Below, one piece after another: positions 54,998-64,000 of a stretch of DNA of 64,000 nt. The stretch is taken from NCBI GenBank assembly GCA_019750335.1, contig JAIEOQ010000006.1:496001-560000 (forward strand). Reading direction: 5' to 3'. The translations under genes and the position numbers were made by a program. Position 1 is the first letter of the stretch; each line of letters opens with the position of its first letter. The notes under the pieces are model-generated. The model was not told the origin of the DNA and did not search any database. It saw only the letters and a program-made list of their open reading frames with translations. The DNA comes from Candidatus Obscuribacterales bacterium. Lineage in GTDB: Bacteria; Cyanobacteriota; Vampirovibrionia; Obscuribacterales; Obscuribacteraceae.

Positions 54998-57787
54998 ATG
55001 ATGAAGCATCTTCATGTGTTTACGCATACGCACTGGGATCGCGAATGGTATCAACCTTTCGAAACCTACCGTACTTATTTGCTTGCGGTGGTCAAGCAGA
55101 TTGTCGCTGATTTAGAAAATGGCAGTCTGAGCAAATTTTGTCTGGATGGACAAGCGGCGATTCTTGATGATGTATTCGCTCTGGCTCCGGAGTTGGCGTC
55201 GCGCATGGAAGATTTGATGCGCAAGGGAAAGCTAGCTGCCGGTCCTTGGTATGTACTTGCCGATCAAATGCTTGTTTGCGGTGAAAGCTTGATTCGTAAT
55301 CTTTGTCTTGGGATTGAGACTGTCAAAAAGATAGGCGAACCTGATCTTTCCGGCTATTGTCCTGATACATTCGGGCATAGCCAAGATTTGCCGCGGATAT
55401 TGAGCGGGGCTGGCATTGAGTCGGCTTTTGTTTGGCGCGGTGTGCCGGCTTTAAAAAACGGTTCTAGTTTTTATTGGCAAAGCCCGGACGGCAGTAAAGT
55501 TTTGGCTTATCTGCTTGCGCGTGGCTATTATCAAACAGTAATACATGAGTATATGCTTGTCGATAATCTGGATAAGCAAGCCAAACTTTCGGCTGTGGCT
55601 GATCACCTGGCTGCAGTATTAACGACTGAGGCTGAGCTGTCTGACGGAACGGCCAGTTTATATGATCCGATAATTGAAGCGGCACTTTATCCCCTGGGCG
55701 GTGATCACGTAGCCTCACTTCCTGAGTTAAATTCGATTTTAAAAGATGTAAGAACTGAATTCGAAAGGCGCCAGTTAGCCATTAGTATCGACACCACTCA
55801 TTTATCCGAATTTGCTAACTTAGTAAAAGACAAGCTGGAAAAAAGCAGCATTAAGCTTCCGCTTATTGTCGGAGAGTTGAGAGATGCCAGTGCGGCAAAA
55901 AAACATTGTGCTGCATATTTATTGCCCGGTGTGCTTTCCAGTCGTCTTTATTTGAAAGCGGCGAATCGACGGTTAGAGCAACTTCTGTTCCGCCATTACG
56001 AACCTTTCTTTAGCTCATTGCACATACGCGGACTGATGGATTATCCTCATGCTGAATTAGGGCATGTCCTAAAGTTGTTAATTCAAAATCAGCCCCATGA
56101 CAGCATTTGCGGCTGTAGTGTTGATGCCGTACATCAAGAAATGATCACTCGCTATGCACAAGCTGAACAAATTCTTGTAGCACTAAAAGAAAAGGCCTTA
56201 GGGACTTATGTCAATCGAAACATCTCCTGGTTATATAACGATCCTCGCCGCAAACTAAAAAATGTTGTGATCGCTAACAGCTGCTCACAAGCGCGAAGCG
56301 GGCCGGTCCCAATTAGTTTTTATGTCGAGCCGGGCGAAAAACTAAAACTTGATTCTGAATTTTTCCAACTTGAAGATCGCCGCTTGAGGGACGAACTTTT
56401 TGCTAGCTGGGGCAGTGTTCCCTATTATAGGGATGTTGAGCTTGTCCGCGGTTGGCTCTGGGCTGAAGCAGTGCCGGCTTATGGTGAACTGCGACTACCT
56501 TTGTTCAGCGCAATAAAGAAAAGTAATTTGCCGGCGGTCAAAGCCGGGAAAAATCGTCTGGACAACGGGTTATTAACGGTGAAAGTTGACGATAGGGGGC
56601 GGCTTTCGGTGCTTGCTGACTCGACTCTTTACGAATTGAATCATCGTTTTGTCGATTGCGCCGATGGCGGCGACACTTATAATTTTGATCCCCTGCCTGG
56701 GGATCGTAGCCTGAAAACAAAATTTGTTTCGGCCAGAGCAGGAAAAAAAGGACCGCTTATTTCTTCTCTGATTCTCACTTACGAAATTTTGATTCCGGCT
56801 GAGCTTGTTGAGGCGAAACCTGGCAAGAACGGGATTGTACCGCTTGCCCGTAGTGCTAAAAAAATAAAACATATTATTGAGACTGAGATTACTCTGAAGC
56901 GGGGCAGTTCAATTTTGTTTTTTGAAAGCTCTTGGGAGAATAAAGCTTCCGGGCATCGTTTGGAAGTTTTGCTTGATAGCGGGCAAAAAATCCATACTAC
57001 TTATTCAGAAAATCATTTTAGTCTGGTAAAAAGACTGCATCAGGTCGATAAAAATACAGCGCCGCTGCCGGTGGAAAGATACAACGAAGCGCAGTATGAC
57101 CGTTATCCGACACAAAGGTTTGTTATGGCTAACGGTCAAGTTTTCTTGAACGGCGGGCTTCCGGAATATGGTGTAAGTGAAAAATCTATCAGTATGACTG
57201 TCTTGCGCTCAGTTTCAATTCTTTCTCGCGGACGGATGCGTACTCGTGGCGGCGGTGCTGGGCCACATCTGGCCGTGCCGGAGGCAGCCTCTTTAGGGGA
57301 GAATCGTGTTGCTTACGGCTGGGCACCGCTGGCAGTATTGGGAGAAGACATTCGTCAAGCTTATGCTTATGCCGAAGAATTTGAAAGTGAAATGCAGGCT
57401 GTATTAAGCGATCTTGAAAGTTTGCCGGATCAATCTACGCTCCTTCGTTGCGACAATCCGGACATTTTAATTCAAGGTTTCTATATCAGCGACCAAAGTG
57501 ATTCTTTGATTGTTCGGGTGTTTAATCCGACTGACCTGCCGCAAAAGGGACGAATTCATTTTGATTTTGACTTTCATACTCTTCATTTCTGCAACTTTTT
57601 GGAAGAGGAACAGGAACCGTTCTTATATAGAGAATTTGTTGGCGACGATAGCGCCTCTTCTTCGGTCGATCTTGAACTTGGTCGAAATCAATTAGCAACA
57701 CTAAGATTACGACTGAAAGCAAAAAATCTTGAATCGAAGCCCAAACAAAAGAGAGTCTTCAGGCGAAAAACCGCGCGTAGTTCTTAG
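54998..57787 (+). CDS. GH38 alpha-mannosidase
   Basis: 929 residues. It releases alpha-mannose from oligosaccharides with a zinc-dependent, retaining mechanism. The signature HTHWDREWYQPF (residues ~9-20), the nucleophile Asp in YCPDTFGHSQDLPR (~127) and QPHDSICGCSVD (~365) are present; the middle three-helix and C-terminal beta domains follow. No signal peptide, so it probably acts in the cytoplasm on imported sugars, like MngB-type enzymes. Paired with the TIM-barrel gene upstream. Confidence 0.94.
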   Translation: MMKHLHVFTHTHWDREWYQPFETYRTYLLAVVKQIVADLENGSLSKFCLDGQAAILDDVFALAPELASRMEDLMRKGKLAAGPWYVLADQMLVCGESLIRNLCLGIETVKKIGEPDLSGYCPDTFGHSQDLPRILSGAGIESAFVWRGVPALKNGSSFYWQSPDGSKVLAYLLARGYYQTVIHEYMLVDNLDKQAKLSAVADHLAAVLTTEAELSDGTASLYDPIIEAALYPLGGDHVASLPELNSILKDVRTEFERRQLAISIDTTHLSEFANLVKDKLEKSSIKLPLIVGELRDASAAKKHCAAYLLPGVLSSRLYLKAANRRLEQLLFRHYEPFFSSLHIRGLMDYPHAELGHVLKLLIQNQPHDSICGCSVDAVHQEMITRYAQAEQILVALKEKALGTYVNRNISWLYNDPRRKLKNVVIANSCSQARSGPVPISFYVEPGEKLKLDSEFFQLEDRRLRDELFASWGSVPYYRDVELVRGWLWAEAVPAYGELRLPLFSAIKKSNLPAVKAGKNRLDNGLLTVKVDDRGRLSVLADSTLYELNHRFVDCADGGDTYNFDPLPGDRSLKTKFVSARAGKKGPLISSLILTYEILIPAELVEAKPGKNGIVPLARSAKKIKHIIETEITLKRGSSILFFESSWENKASGHRLEVLLDSGQKIHTTYSENHFSLVKRLHQVDKNTAPLPVERYNEAQYDRYPTQRFVMANGQVFLNGGLPEYGVSEKSISMTVLRSVSILSRGRMRTRGGGAGPHLAVPEAASLGENRVAYGWAPLAVLGEDIRQAYAYAEEFESEMQAVLSDLESLPDQSTLLRCDNPDILIQGFYISDQSDSLIVRVFNPTDLPQKGRIHFDFDFHTLHFCNFLEEEQEPFLYREFVGDDSASSSVDLELGRNQLATLRLRLKAKNLESKPKQKRVFRRKTARSS

Positions 57788-57822
57788 CAGTGTACAATGT
57801 CGGTAAGCGGAGAGAGAGTTCG

Positions 57823-58815
57823 ATGAGCGAGAAAAAAGAGCAAATTCTGATAAGCGCTTTACTGACGATAATCACTTGTGCGGCAGTTGAAGCTAAGTCA
57901 AATTGGGGCGACTCACCTTTACCAAAAGAAGCGCGTACAGCTCTTGATCGTGCCGGAAGCTCGATGAAGTCCGGTAAATATGTAAAAGCGAAACCGGCAA
58001 TCCTAGCCGTACTTTCTACTGCAAATGATGTGCCGAAATGTTTGGCTATCGCTCAGTTTACTGAGCCGTATGCTTATCCGATGCTAGATGTACGACGACA
58101 GTGTGTCGATAAAGCTCTTTCGCTTTGCCAAAATAGTGACGATTATATTTTGGTGGCACTCAAATCACGCAAATATCAGTTTTATGAAGTAACCAGACAA
58201 GCGATTGGCGAGCTGATTAAACAAGCGAAAACTGTGCCTGAGCTTTACGATCTTTCACGCAAAGCGCAAGAAGTGTCTTTGAACGATCTGTCTCATTTGG
58301 CTATGGAGAAAGCATACAGCGGCTTACGTACTGAAGAGGAAGCTTTTGCTTTTGCCGATCATTGCAAAGGTGTCGGCTTAGACGATCTGTTGCGCAAGGC
58401 GTTAAAACAAATTATCGATGACGAAAATGAAAGCGGAGCCTTGGCTGACATGGCTTTGAAGATTGAGAAATATAATATGCGTGATCTGAATCGTTATCTG
58501 TTGCGCAAAGCCCTGGACAATTGCAAAACGGTTCCGGACATGGAAGCGATTCAAGAAGTAGCGCGGCGCTTGAACGAACCAGACGTCATGGAGCGAGCCC
58601 ATTATTATGTGAAAAAAGGAAAAGTTCTGCAAAAAATAAAAGCGGATCAAGCGGAGCATCAAAATCGATTGCAATCTTGGCGCGAAGCTAACGATCAAAA
58701 TCAAGCGCAGCAAGAAACGCAGAACGCTTCGGAACGAGCCGGTTTTGGCTCTTCCAATCCACAAAGTGCTCCTTCCGTTCCTGCCGATGCGCCTAATGCC
58801 AGCAGTGGTTATTAA
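57823..58815 (+). CDS. Hypothetical exported helical-repeat protein
   Basis: About 330 residues from ATG 57823 (GGAGAG before it). The N-terminus (ILISALLTIITCAAVEA) is a likely signal. The body repeats a ~38-residue unit with YDLSRKAQEVSLNDLSHLAMEKA, FADHCKGVGLDDLLRKALKQI and ALKIEKYNMRDLNRYLLRKAL, and ends in a Ser/Pro/Ala-rich tail. I know no named family. It converges on cobS with a 23-base overlap. Confidence 0.65.
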   Translation: MSEKKEQILISALLTIITCAAVEAKSNWGDSPLPKEARTALDRAGSSMKSGKYVKAKPAILAVLSTANDVPKCLAIAQFTEPYAYPMLDVRRQCVDKALSLCQNSDDYILVALKSRKYQFYEVTRQAIGELIKQAKTVPELYDLSRKAQEVSLNDLSHLAMEKAYSGLRTEEEAFAFADHCKGVGLDDLLRKALKQIIDDENESGALADMALKIEKYNMRDLNRYLLRKALDNCKTVPDMEAIQEVARRLNEPDVMERAHYYVKKGKVLQKIKADQAEHQNRLQSWREANDQNQAQQETQNASERAGFGSSNPQSAPSVPADAPNASSGY

Positions 58816-59566
58816 GCATAATCACACTGCAAACAAGCCCTGTGGTTTCAGCAATTTCGGCGACTGCACCGTAAGTGTCTCCGGTATGCCCGTGCAAAAT
58901 GCGGTTGAGGGCAAATGCTGCTGCCAGACCACCGATGATGCTGAAAAGGGCAAAACAAGCATATTCAGGGTGCCCGCAGAAATAACAAACTAAAGCGGTA
59001 ATCGCCAAAGGCGGTAAAGCTGAGCTGATTAAGTCGGTTGGCGTTTTTGTGCTCTCGTGCCAAATCTTACCCATGCCTTCTTCGCGAGCGTAAGGAAAGC
59101 AGCCGACAGCAAATACCACCGCCCACCGCGACCAGGTCGGTACGATTAAGAGTAGCACCATAAGCGGTGCAAAAGGCAGGCAGGATAAAGCGGCAAATTT
59201 GCCTAAAACAATGCCTAATCCGCTTAGAGCGCCGAAGTTTCCCACGCGGCTGTCGTGCATTATTTCAAGCATACGTTCGCGGCTGCGATGCGAAAATATG
59301 CCGTCGGCAGTGTCCATTAAGCCGTCCAAATGAATGCCGCCTGTGGCCAGCAACCAAATAAAAGTAAGAATAAAACCGCTAATAAGCGGCGGTGTATGCA
59401 AAGAAAAAAGTAAAAAGCTTGCTGCTGCTAAAAAGCAACCGATAAAAATACCGATTAAAGGCAAAAACTTAGCTAATCCGTTTAAATCTTGAGCGTTAAC
59501 CGCGGGCGTTTTTAAGTAAGGGCAAGCTGTAACGAAAGATGCTGTCAAAACAATTTTTTTGAGCAT
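58793..59566 (-). CDS. cobS: Adenosylcobinamide-GDP ribazoletransferase
   Basis: 257 residues with six to seven membrane helices. It joins alpha-ribazole to adenosylcobinamide-GDP, the last step of cobalamin synthesis. The active-site motif GGIHLDGLMDTADG (near ~77-90) and the late HTGDTYGAVAEI are present. No other cob genes are in the window, so it may complete salvaged corrinoid. Its ATG overlaps the stop of the upstream TPR gene as TAATG. Confidence 0.93.
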   Translation of the reverse strand: MLKKIVLTASFVTACPYLKTPAVNAQDLNGLAKFLPLIGIFIGCFLAAASFLLFSLHTPPLISGFILTFIWLLATGGIHLDGLMDTADGIFSHRSRERMLEIMHDSRVGNFGALSGLGIVLGKFAALSCLPFAPLMVLLLIVPTWSRWAVVFAVGCFPYAREEGMGKIWHESTKTPTDLISSALPPLAITALVCYFCGHPEYACFALFSIIGGLAAAFALNRILHGHTGDTYGAVAEIAETTGLVCSVIMLNNHCWH

Positions 59567-60852
59567 TAGAGAGGAATCTCAGAGGTGTATTCCGGACGTT
59601 CGGCAAAAGTATCCGCATTGCCGTAAACAATGAATTTGCGGCGGGGATCGTAATAATTCACCAAATACTCGACATGATTGATGATTTCGGTGTTTGATTC
59701 CATATTGCTTATGTGGGCGATGATCCGATCGGCAGCCCGAGCTTGTACTTGATTGATTGGATGAGTTGGTGGCAAATCGCCTTTTGCATCTGTTTTCAGC
59801 TCAGCTTTATCCAGCTCTTCAGCCCAGGGCATTTGGCATTCTCCGGCTAAGCAGCCGATGATATCCGGCGTTACCGGTAGCTGATTGAGAGTGGTCAAAC
59901 CATAGGCAAAGATGCTGCGGCGCGGATTATGACCGATGAATGCTTGGTGCGGTCCGATGATATCGGAAGCCCAAGCCATCATTAATAGAGAACGTTCTTT
60001 TCTGTCCGGTCCTTGATACGACTGGGCTGGTACGTTCAGCAAATAAGCCAGAGCCTCGGCAAGGGGGCGGGACATCGGACTGTAATATTCCACCACTTCG
60101 AATTCGTTGCCGAAGAGTTCAAGAAAACCTTTTAAGATGAGCAAGCTGGAAGCGATGCCGTGATAATCAGCGGCTACGGCTCGTGGTTTGCCGGTTAAGT
60201 CTTTTGGTGTTGTGTCGCTAAGGATAACTGAGCCGTAAAGCGAATAAACCCAGTCACGGATACTCATGGCATGTTTGGCTTCAAATCGAGAGAGACGTTT
60301 GATCACCCAGCGTCTTAAGGCTAGCTCTTTTTGCTCTTCTTCTGATTTGGCGGTCGGTTCCAGCTGCTTTAAGAGCTCTTCGGCGCGTTCCAGGTTGCGT
60401 AAAAGAGAGTGACAAACTGCTAGATTCAAGCTTGTATCGAAGTCTTTTTCTTTTTGCTGCAATTCTTCAAAATGAGGAATTGCTTCGGCGAAGCGACGTA
60501 ACTGCATAAGAGCAAAGCCCAGTTCATAGCGGATAACCGCTTCTTCCGGCGCCATTTCCAGGCAGCGATGAAGCAGCATTTGTGCCAGCTCCGGTTCGCG
60601 CTCGTCAATCAGTTTATAACCTGTCTCAAATAACAGCTGGACGTTGCTGCAAAAGCTTTCTTCGTCAGCCGAGAGTTTTTGTAAATATGAAGCCAGCTCG
60701 TCACGCCCGGTTTTTTTCATGATCTCGGAAAGAAGTTTGGCTCCCTGACGATCGTCAGGAGTTTGAAGCCAATGTTCTTTCGCCAAGAGGAATGAACCGG
60801 CGAAATCTTTTTGTTGCAGCAGGTCTGTAGCTTGTTGAAGCAGGTCGCTCAT
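59566..60852 (-). CDS. TPR protein with an uncharacterised C-terminal domain
   Basis: 428 residues. The first ~190 are tetratricopeptide repeats (EPELAQMLLHRCLEMAPEEA, then ALMQLRRFAEAIPHFEELQQ). The second half is an alpha/beta domain that I cannot place (VAADYHGIASSLLILKGFLELFG, then DIIGPHQAFIGHNPRRSIFAYG and DIIGCLAGECQMPWAEE). No signal peptide. It is translationally coupled to cobS, but a link to cobalamin is only a guess. Confidence 0.7.
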   Translation of the reverse strand: MSDLLQQATDLLQQKDFAGSFLLAKEHWLQTPDDRQGAKLLSEIMKKTGRDELASYLQKLSADEESFCSNVQLLFETGYKLIDEREPELAQMLLHRCLEMAPEEAVIRYELGFALMQLRRFAEAIPHFEELQQKEKDFDTSLNLAVCHSLLRNLERAEELLKQLEPTAKSEEEQKELALRRWVIKRLSRFEAKHAMSIRDWVYSLYGSVILSDTTPKDLTGKPRAVAADYHGIASSLLILKGFLELFGNEFEVVEYYSPMSRPLAEALAYLLNVPAQSYQGPDRKERSLLMMAWASDIIGPHQAFIGHNPRRSIFAYGLTTLNQLPVTPDIIGCLAGECQMPWAEELDKAELKTDAKGDLPPTHPINQVQARAADRIIAHISNMESNTEIINHVEYLVNYYDPRRKFIVYGNADTFAERPEYTSEIPL

Positions 60853-60957
60853 GGATTTAGCAAACTATGATCGAATATATACATTATTCTAGGGCAATTA
60901 TTGCTTACTTTCCGGGTTACAATTCTCAGAGAGATAAATCCAGGGAGAATCCAGGCC

Positions 60958-61755
60958 ATGACTGAAGCTAAGCGCAAAACCGTAATCGCCGGTAACTGGA
61001 AGATGAATAAGACTCGTAAAGAGGCCAAAGAGCTCTCGGAGTCCATAGTTAAGGGCATTCAAGGTAAGGCAAATCTGCCGGAAGTGGTCCTTTGTCCTCC
61101 CTTTACATGTCTTGATGTTGTAGCGACAGCCGCTAAAGGTAGCTCAGTAAATTTTGGCGGACAAACAATGGACGATCATGACTCCGGGGCTTATACCGGT
61201 GAAATATCGGCGCCGATGCTTGTCGATTGCGGAGCAAAATATGTAATCATCGGGCATTCGGAACGTCGTCAATATTTTGGTGAAACTAACCAGACTGTTC
61301 CTCTTAAAGTAAAAGCAGCTATTGGTCATGGCCTAGTTCCGATTGTTTGTGTCGGTGAACTGCTTGACGAGCGTGAAAACAACTTGACGGATCCTGTGGT
61401 CAAGCGCCAAGTCGGAGCGGCTCTTAGTGGGTTGTCCGAAGCTGAATTGAAGCAAGTAGTGATTGCTTATGAACCGGTATGGGCTATCGGTACCGGCAAA
61501 GTTTGTGAAGCAACCGAAGCAGCAAGAGTCATTGAACTGATTCGTAATACTGTTAAGCCGTTTTTCAGCGACAAAGATGCAGCTAATCTCATACCGATTC
61601 TTTACGGTGGCAGCATGAACGCCAAAAATGCCGCTGAACTTTTAGCTCAAGATCAAATAGATGGCGGGTTGATTGGTGGCGCCAGCCTGAAGTCTGAAGA
61701 TTTTCTATCGATCATCGACGCTGCTTGCACGCGCAAACGTCTAACCGCTGTCTAA
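60958..61755 (+). CDS. tpiA: Triosephosphate isomerase
   Basis: 265 residues from ATG 60958 (AGGGAG about ten bases upstream; a TTG at 60901 would add non-family residues). Converts DHAP and glyceraldehyde-3-phosphate in glycolysis. AGNWKMN (residues ~11-17), the GHSERR histidine motif and the catalytic Glu in AYEPVWAIGTG are all present. It leads a run with tRNA-Ser, prfA and prmC. Confidence 0.96.
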   Translation: MTEAKRKTVIAGNWKMNKTRKEAKELSESIVKGIQGKANLPEVVLCPPFTCLDVVATAAKGSSVNFGGQTMDDHDSGAYTGEISAPMLVDCGAKYVIIGHSERRQYFGETNQTVPLKVKAAIGHGLVPIVCVGELLDERENNLTDPVVKRQVGAALSGLSEAELKQVVIAYEPVWAIGTGKVCEATEAARVIELIRNTVKPFFSDKDAANLIPILYGGSMNAKNAAELLAQDQIDGGLIGGASLKSEDFLSIIDAACTRKRLTAV

Positions 61756-61785
61756 AGAGCGCGTAAGACCTTAATAACGATGCGA

Positions 61786-61791
61786 TATAAT
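61786..61791 (+). promoter_or_regulatory. -10 box of tRNA-Ser
   Basis: A consensus TATAAT 15 bases before the tRNA 5' end, downstream of the tpiA stop. The -35 is weak, so transcription may also come from tpiA. Confidence 0.55.
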
Positions 61792-61805
61792 TTGCTGGAC
61801 ACTTT

Positions 61806-61892
61806 GGAGAGGTGTCGGAGTGGTCTATCGTGCAGTCCTGGAAAGACTGTCTGCGCTAAAACGCAGCGAGGGTTCGAATCCCTCCCTCTCCG
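61806..61892 (+). tRNA. tRNA-Ser (anticodon GGA)
   Basis: Acceptor GGAGAGG/CCTCTCC, anticodon loop CTGGAAA between CAGTC and GACTG, a long variable arm (TCTGCGCTAAAACGCAG), and the T-arm GAGGG-TTCGAAT-CCCTC. The discriminator is G; CCA is not encoded. It reads UCC/UCU codons. Confidence 0.96.
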
Positions 61893-61985
61893 AATTTTGC
61901 TGAACAAGAGTTCATGAAGAAAGCGCTATGCTTTTTCAGTTGTTCTTGTTGACAATTAAGACTGCCGGGACATTGAGAGTTAACT

Positions 61986-63074
61986 ATGGACGACGAATTT
62001 AAACGGAAGCTGGAAGAGATCCAAGCTGCTTTCAATGACCTTGAACAAAAGCTCTCAGATCCTCAGGTAGTAAACAACCAGGAAAATCTCAAGCGTATCT
62101 CGCGAGCCCGGCGTCAGTTAGAGCCGACTGTGGACTCTTATCGCAAATGGAAAGAGTTGGAAGCACAAAAAGACGATGCCCAGCTTATTTTGCGTGAAGA
62201 GACCGATAAGGAAGTACGTGACTATGCCGAAGGGGAGCTGGCAAACGTTACTCGTGAGCAAGTGGCGTTGGTCGAGCATCTGCGTCTGTTGATCTTGCCT
62301 AAAGACCCCAATGACGAGAAAGACATCATTGTTGAAATTCGGGCGGGAACCGGCGGCGATGAAGCATCCATATTTGCCGGCGATCTTTTCCGCATGTATT
62401 TGAAATATGCCGACAAAATTGGTTGGACAGTAGAGACTGCCAGTAGCAACCAGGGCGAAGTTGGTGGCTATAAAGAAATCATTCTCAATATACGCGGCGA
62501 AGCCGTATACAGCAAAATGAAGTTTGAATCAGGCGTACATCGTGTACAACGAGTGCCGGCTACCGAAGCTCAAGGGCGCGTGCACACTTCAACGGCAACG
62601 GTTGCCGTGATGCCTGAAGTCGATGAAGTGGAAGTTGTGCTTGATGAGAAAGACCTTGAGATAAGCACAATGCGTTCCGGTGGTGCTGGCGGTCAAAACG
62701 TAAATAAAGTAGAAACGGCTGTGCGCATCGTGCACAAACCAAGCGGCATTATGGTTGCTTGCTCGGAAGAACGCAGTCAGTTGCAGAATAAAGAACGGGC
62801 CAAACAAATTTTGCGGGCTAAGCTCTACAAAATTGAGATGGAAGCTCGACAAAAAGCCATTGCTGACCATAAGCGATCCCAGGTTGGCACCGGCGATCGT
62901 TCGGAAAAAATTCGCACTTATAACTTCAAAGACAATCGAGTCACGGATCACCGTCTCAATCGCAACTTCAGCTTGCAGCAAGTGCTTGAAGGTGATTTAA
63001 GCGAACTGATTGAAGCTTGTATCCATGATGAGCAAAAACGCTTGCTGGAAGCTGAAACTCAGCTTGTCAGCTAA
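61986..63074 (+). CDS. prfA: Peptide chain release factor 1
   Basis: 362 residues. Ends translation at UAA and UAG. The GGQ motif ([14 protein letters not shown], near ~235) and the PAT tripeptide typical of RF1 (VPATEAQGR) are present, so it is not RF2. Its partner modifier PrmC follows six bases downstream, the usual arrangement. Confidence 0.97.
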   Translation: MDDEFKRKLEEIQAAFNDLEQKLSDPQVVNNQENLKRISRARRQLEPTVDSYRKWKELEAQKDDAQLILREETDKEVRDYAEGELANVTREQVALVEHLRLLILPKDPNDEKDIIVEIRAGTGGDEASIFAGDLFRMYLKYADKIGWTVETASSNQGEVGGYKEIILNIRGEAVYSKMKFESGVHRVQRVPATEAQGRVHTSTATVAVMPEVDEVEVVLDEKDLEISTMRSGGAGGQNVNKVETAVRIVHKPSGIMVACSEERSQLQNKERAKQILRAKLYKIEMEARQKAIADHKRSQVGTGDRSEKIRTYNFKDNRVTDHRLNRNFSLQQVLEGDLSELIEACIHDEQKRLLEAETQLVS

Positions 63075-63079
63075 TTTGC

Positions 63080-63949
63080 ATGCTTTCTTTCTCCGCTGCG
63101 GCAAAATATGTCAGCCAGGAACTTGAGCGTTTAGGCATCGATCAGTCTGAAGCAAAACGCGAATCCGAGCTGATCCTTGTTCATGTGACAGCTCTTTCTT
63201 TAAGCCAGATTCTTGCTTTCCCGGAGCGCAATTTGAGCGCTGAGCAAGCGGAATCTTTGGCGCAAGTTCTTGCGCGGCGAAAAAAACGCGAACCGCTGCA
63301 ATATATTCTTGGACAAACTTTTTTTTGGGCTCTGCCTTTTAAGGTATTACCCGGTGTGTTCATTCCACGAGCTGATACTGAATCTGTCGTTGAATCTGCT
63401 TTAGCATTGCTTAGTGGACTGCAGGATATTCAAATAGCTGAAATAGGCGTTGGTAGTGGTGCTATTTCAATAAGCTTGCTTTCGGAGCTTAAAGAAGCCC
63501 AAGTCAATGCAGTTGAGTTGTCGGCGGTGGCTTATGAAACAGCTTTGGCTAACGCCGAGCTGAACGGAGTCAGTAAGCGCTTTCGCCTTGTGTGTTCTGA
63601 TTGGCGAGCATGGGCTGAAAACTTGCCGCCCCTGGATGTTTTAATAGCCAATCCGCCTTATATTCCGGCAAGTCTTGCTCCGACTCTAGCCCCTGAGGTT
63701 GCTCTCTGGGAGCCAGCGGAAGCTCTTTATGGAATTGATGAAGACGGTCTTGGTTTTTATCGTGAAATAGCGCGCTTGCCCGAGCGGCTATTTAAGCCCA
63801 CGGGCTTCGTTGTTCTTGAGTTTGGTGACGGGCAAGCAACGGCAGTCGAATCAATTTTTCGCCAAGCCGCTTGGACGGAAATCTCCTTAAAGCAGGATCT
63901 GGCTGGTAATCTGCGGGTTCTGACTGCAAGCAAAAATAAAGTCTTTTGA
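63080..63949 (+). CDS. prmC: Release factor glutamine methyltransferase
   Basis: 289 residues. It methylates the glutamine of the GGQ motif in RF1 and RF2 using S-adenosylmethionine. The SAM loop (IAEIGVGSGAISISLL) and the catalytic NPPYIP (near ~190) are present, and the N-terminal helical domain is complete. It follows prfA directly. Confidence 0.95.
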   Translation: MLSFSAAAKYVSQELERLGIDQSEAKRESELILVHVTALSLSQILAFPERNLSAEQAESLAQVLARRKKREPLQYILGQTFFWALPFKVLPGVFIPRADTESVVESALALLSGLQDIQIAEIGVGSGAISISLLSELKEAQVNAVELSAVAYETALANAELNGVSKRFRLVCSDWRAWAENLPPLDVLIANPPYIPASLAPTLAPEVALWEPAEALYGIDEDGLGFYREIARLPERLFKPTGFVVLEFGDGQATAVESIFRQAAWTEISLKQDLAGNLRVLTASKNKVF

Positions 63950-64000
63950 AGATTCTTAAAAACTGCTAAAATTAGGGTGTTCTGATAGCAGGATGAAGCC

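Noticed and set aside
61895..61950. Terminator after tRNA-Ser
   Set aside because: The hairpin GAAAGC/GCTTTT is short with one weak pair and its T-run is brief, so I do not call it.
1..64000. CRISPR arrays, prophage and insertion sequences
   Set aside because: No regularly spaced repeats, integrase, transposase, or phage structural genes were seen.

Overview
The window looks like a chromosomal stretch of a diderm, non-photosynthetic bacterium from the cyanobacterial lineage (Vampirovibrionia/Melainabacteria, Obscuribacterales-like). This is an inference. It rests on a cyanobacterial-style SKI2/DSHCT helicase end, moderate GC by eye, many secreted TPR proteins, a predicted outer-membrane beta-barrel, several lipoproteins, and a patchwork of short operons on both strands. 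I see no photosynthesis genes, phage, insertion sequence or CRISPR array.

Layout. 1-1.9 kb: end of a helicase gene, a membrane protein and a PAS protein. 1.9-5.9 kb: a three-gene minus-strand cassette (FG-GAP/ASPIC-UnbV protein, UnbU-like membrane protein, DUF1702 protein) that matches the accessory trio of enediyne gene clusters, coupled behind cmk. 7-13.7 kb: small secreted PepSY protein, coiled-coil regulator, lipoprotein MsrB, secreted TPR protein, and a TadG-like surface protein. 13.8-24.2 kb: superoxide dismutase, a structured-looking intergenic region, a membrane sensor-like protein, SWIM-SNF2 helicase, TPR proteins, a KdsC-like HAD phosphatase and an FAD oxidoreductase. 24.3-36 kb: porin, two large lineage-type hypothetical proteins, an AmrS radical SAM gene with an overlapping 59-residue membrane protein, a VIT-vWA protein, and an operon with a catalytically degenerate GH26-like protein. 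36-48.7 kb: housekeeping genes (rpsU, aspS, comM, lysC, murA) plus a pseudokinase, a lipoprotein cytochrome c, HerA and tRNA-Leu(GAG). 48.9-64 kb: bifunctional nuclease, LapA-like protein, rluD-lspA, mdh, PDZ protein, GH38 alpha-mannosidase, cobS, tpiA, tRNA-Ser(GGA), prfA and prmC.

Functional themes. Core metabolism and translation genes are interleaved with exported proteins. Several enzyme-like proteins lack their catalytic residues (pseudokinase, GH26-like protein). Translational coupling is common (ATGA, GTGA and TAATG overlaps), and many starts are TTG or GTG with a good ribosome binding site, so start positions were adjusted where a Shine-Dalgarno sequence decides them. The most notable item is the UnbV/UnbU/DUF1702 trio with no enediyne polyketide synthase in view.
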